NCBI GenBank assembly: GCA_041742635.1
Contig: JBGSIF010000341.1
Span: forward strand, 1 to 22,721
Source: JTS-AC122 sp041742635
GTDB taxonomy: Bacteria > Planctomycetota > Phycisphaerae > Phycisphaerales > UBA1924
DNA length: 22,721 bases
Direction of reading: 5' to 3'
The notes beneath the pieces were generated by a model. That model was given only the letters and a program-made list of their open reading frames with translations. It was not told the origin of the DNA and ran no database searches. Below, piece after piece: positions 22,680-22,721 of this stretch (position 1 is the stretch's first letter; every line of letters starts with the position of its first letter). The position numbers and the translations under genes are program-made.

Positions 22680-22721
22680 AAGGGCCGGCACACTCCCGCG
22701 CCGACCGCATCCGGCTGACGC

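Overview
The window is GC-rich bacterial chromosome with densely packed housekeeping and envelope genes and no mobile element, CRISPR array, rRNA or tRNA that I can recognise. Several features suggest a planctomycete, most likely of the Phycisphaerae type. These are a HAF-repeat secreted protein ending in a 'PTPGAG - hydrophobic - RRxRRR' sorting tail, few strong Shine-Dalgarno sites, -10-like hexamers lying only 5-10 nt before several start codons, and an ECF sigma operon of the N-terminally zinc-less type. This taxonomic reading is inference; no rRNA gene is present to confirm it.

Layout. (1) 1-1536: the 3' end of a probable surface-polysaccharide gene faces a family 2 glycosyltransferase. 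(2) 1815-6569, plus strand: a PilZ-domain protein, a ThuA-like protein, a secreted prolyl oligopeptidase closed by a textbook intrinsic terminator, and a MurG-type glycosyltransferase. (3) 6613-7563, minus strand: a conserved protein of unknown function. (4) 7564-11272: a 447-nt non-coding region with repeats and an ECF-type promoter, then an operon of ECF sigma factor, single-pass membrane protein (probable anti-sigma) and large exported protein. (5) 11286-13304, minus strand: a secreted alpha/beta hydrolase and kdsB, whose last 19 codons are out of frame because of one extra base in a run of six G. (6) 13412-17869, plus strand: a membrane-anchored thioredoxin, a glutamate/aspartate-type symporter, serA and the HAF-repeat protein. 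(7) 17894-20260, minus strand: a membrane-anchored protein with a Pro/Thr repeat tail, and an RluD-type pseudouridine synthase. (8) 20526-22679, plus strand: a histidine-phosphatase-fold protein lacking its catalytic histidines, accD, and a MNT-type nucleotidyltransferase.

How the genes work together. Most are independent housekeeping functions: peptidoglycan (murG), LPS Kdo (kdsB), serine (serA), fatty acids (accD) and ribosome modification (rluD-type). The one clear multi-gene unit is the sigma / membrane protein / exported protein operon. Its promoter region carries TGAAAC-N16-TGTA, close to known ECF autoregulatory promoters, which suggests an envelope-responsive, self-activating circuit. 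I do not see a complete undescribed defence or metabolic system. The best leads are the ECF operon with its unrecognised exported product, the pseudo-phosphatase, and the near-leaderless promoter arrangement.
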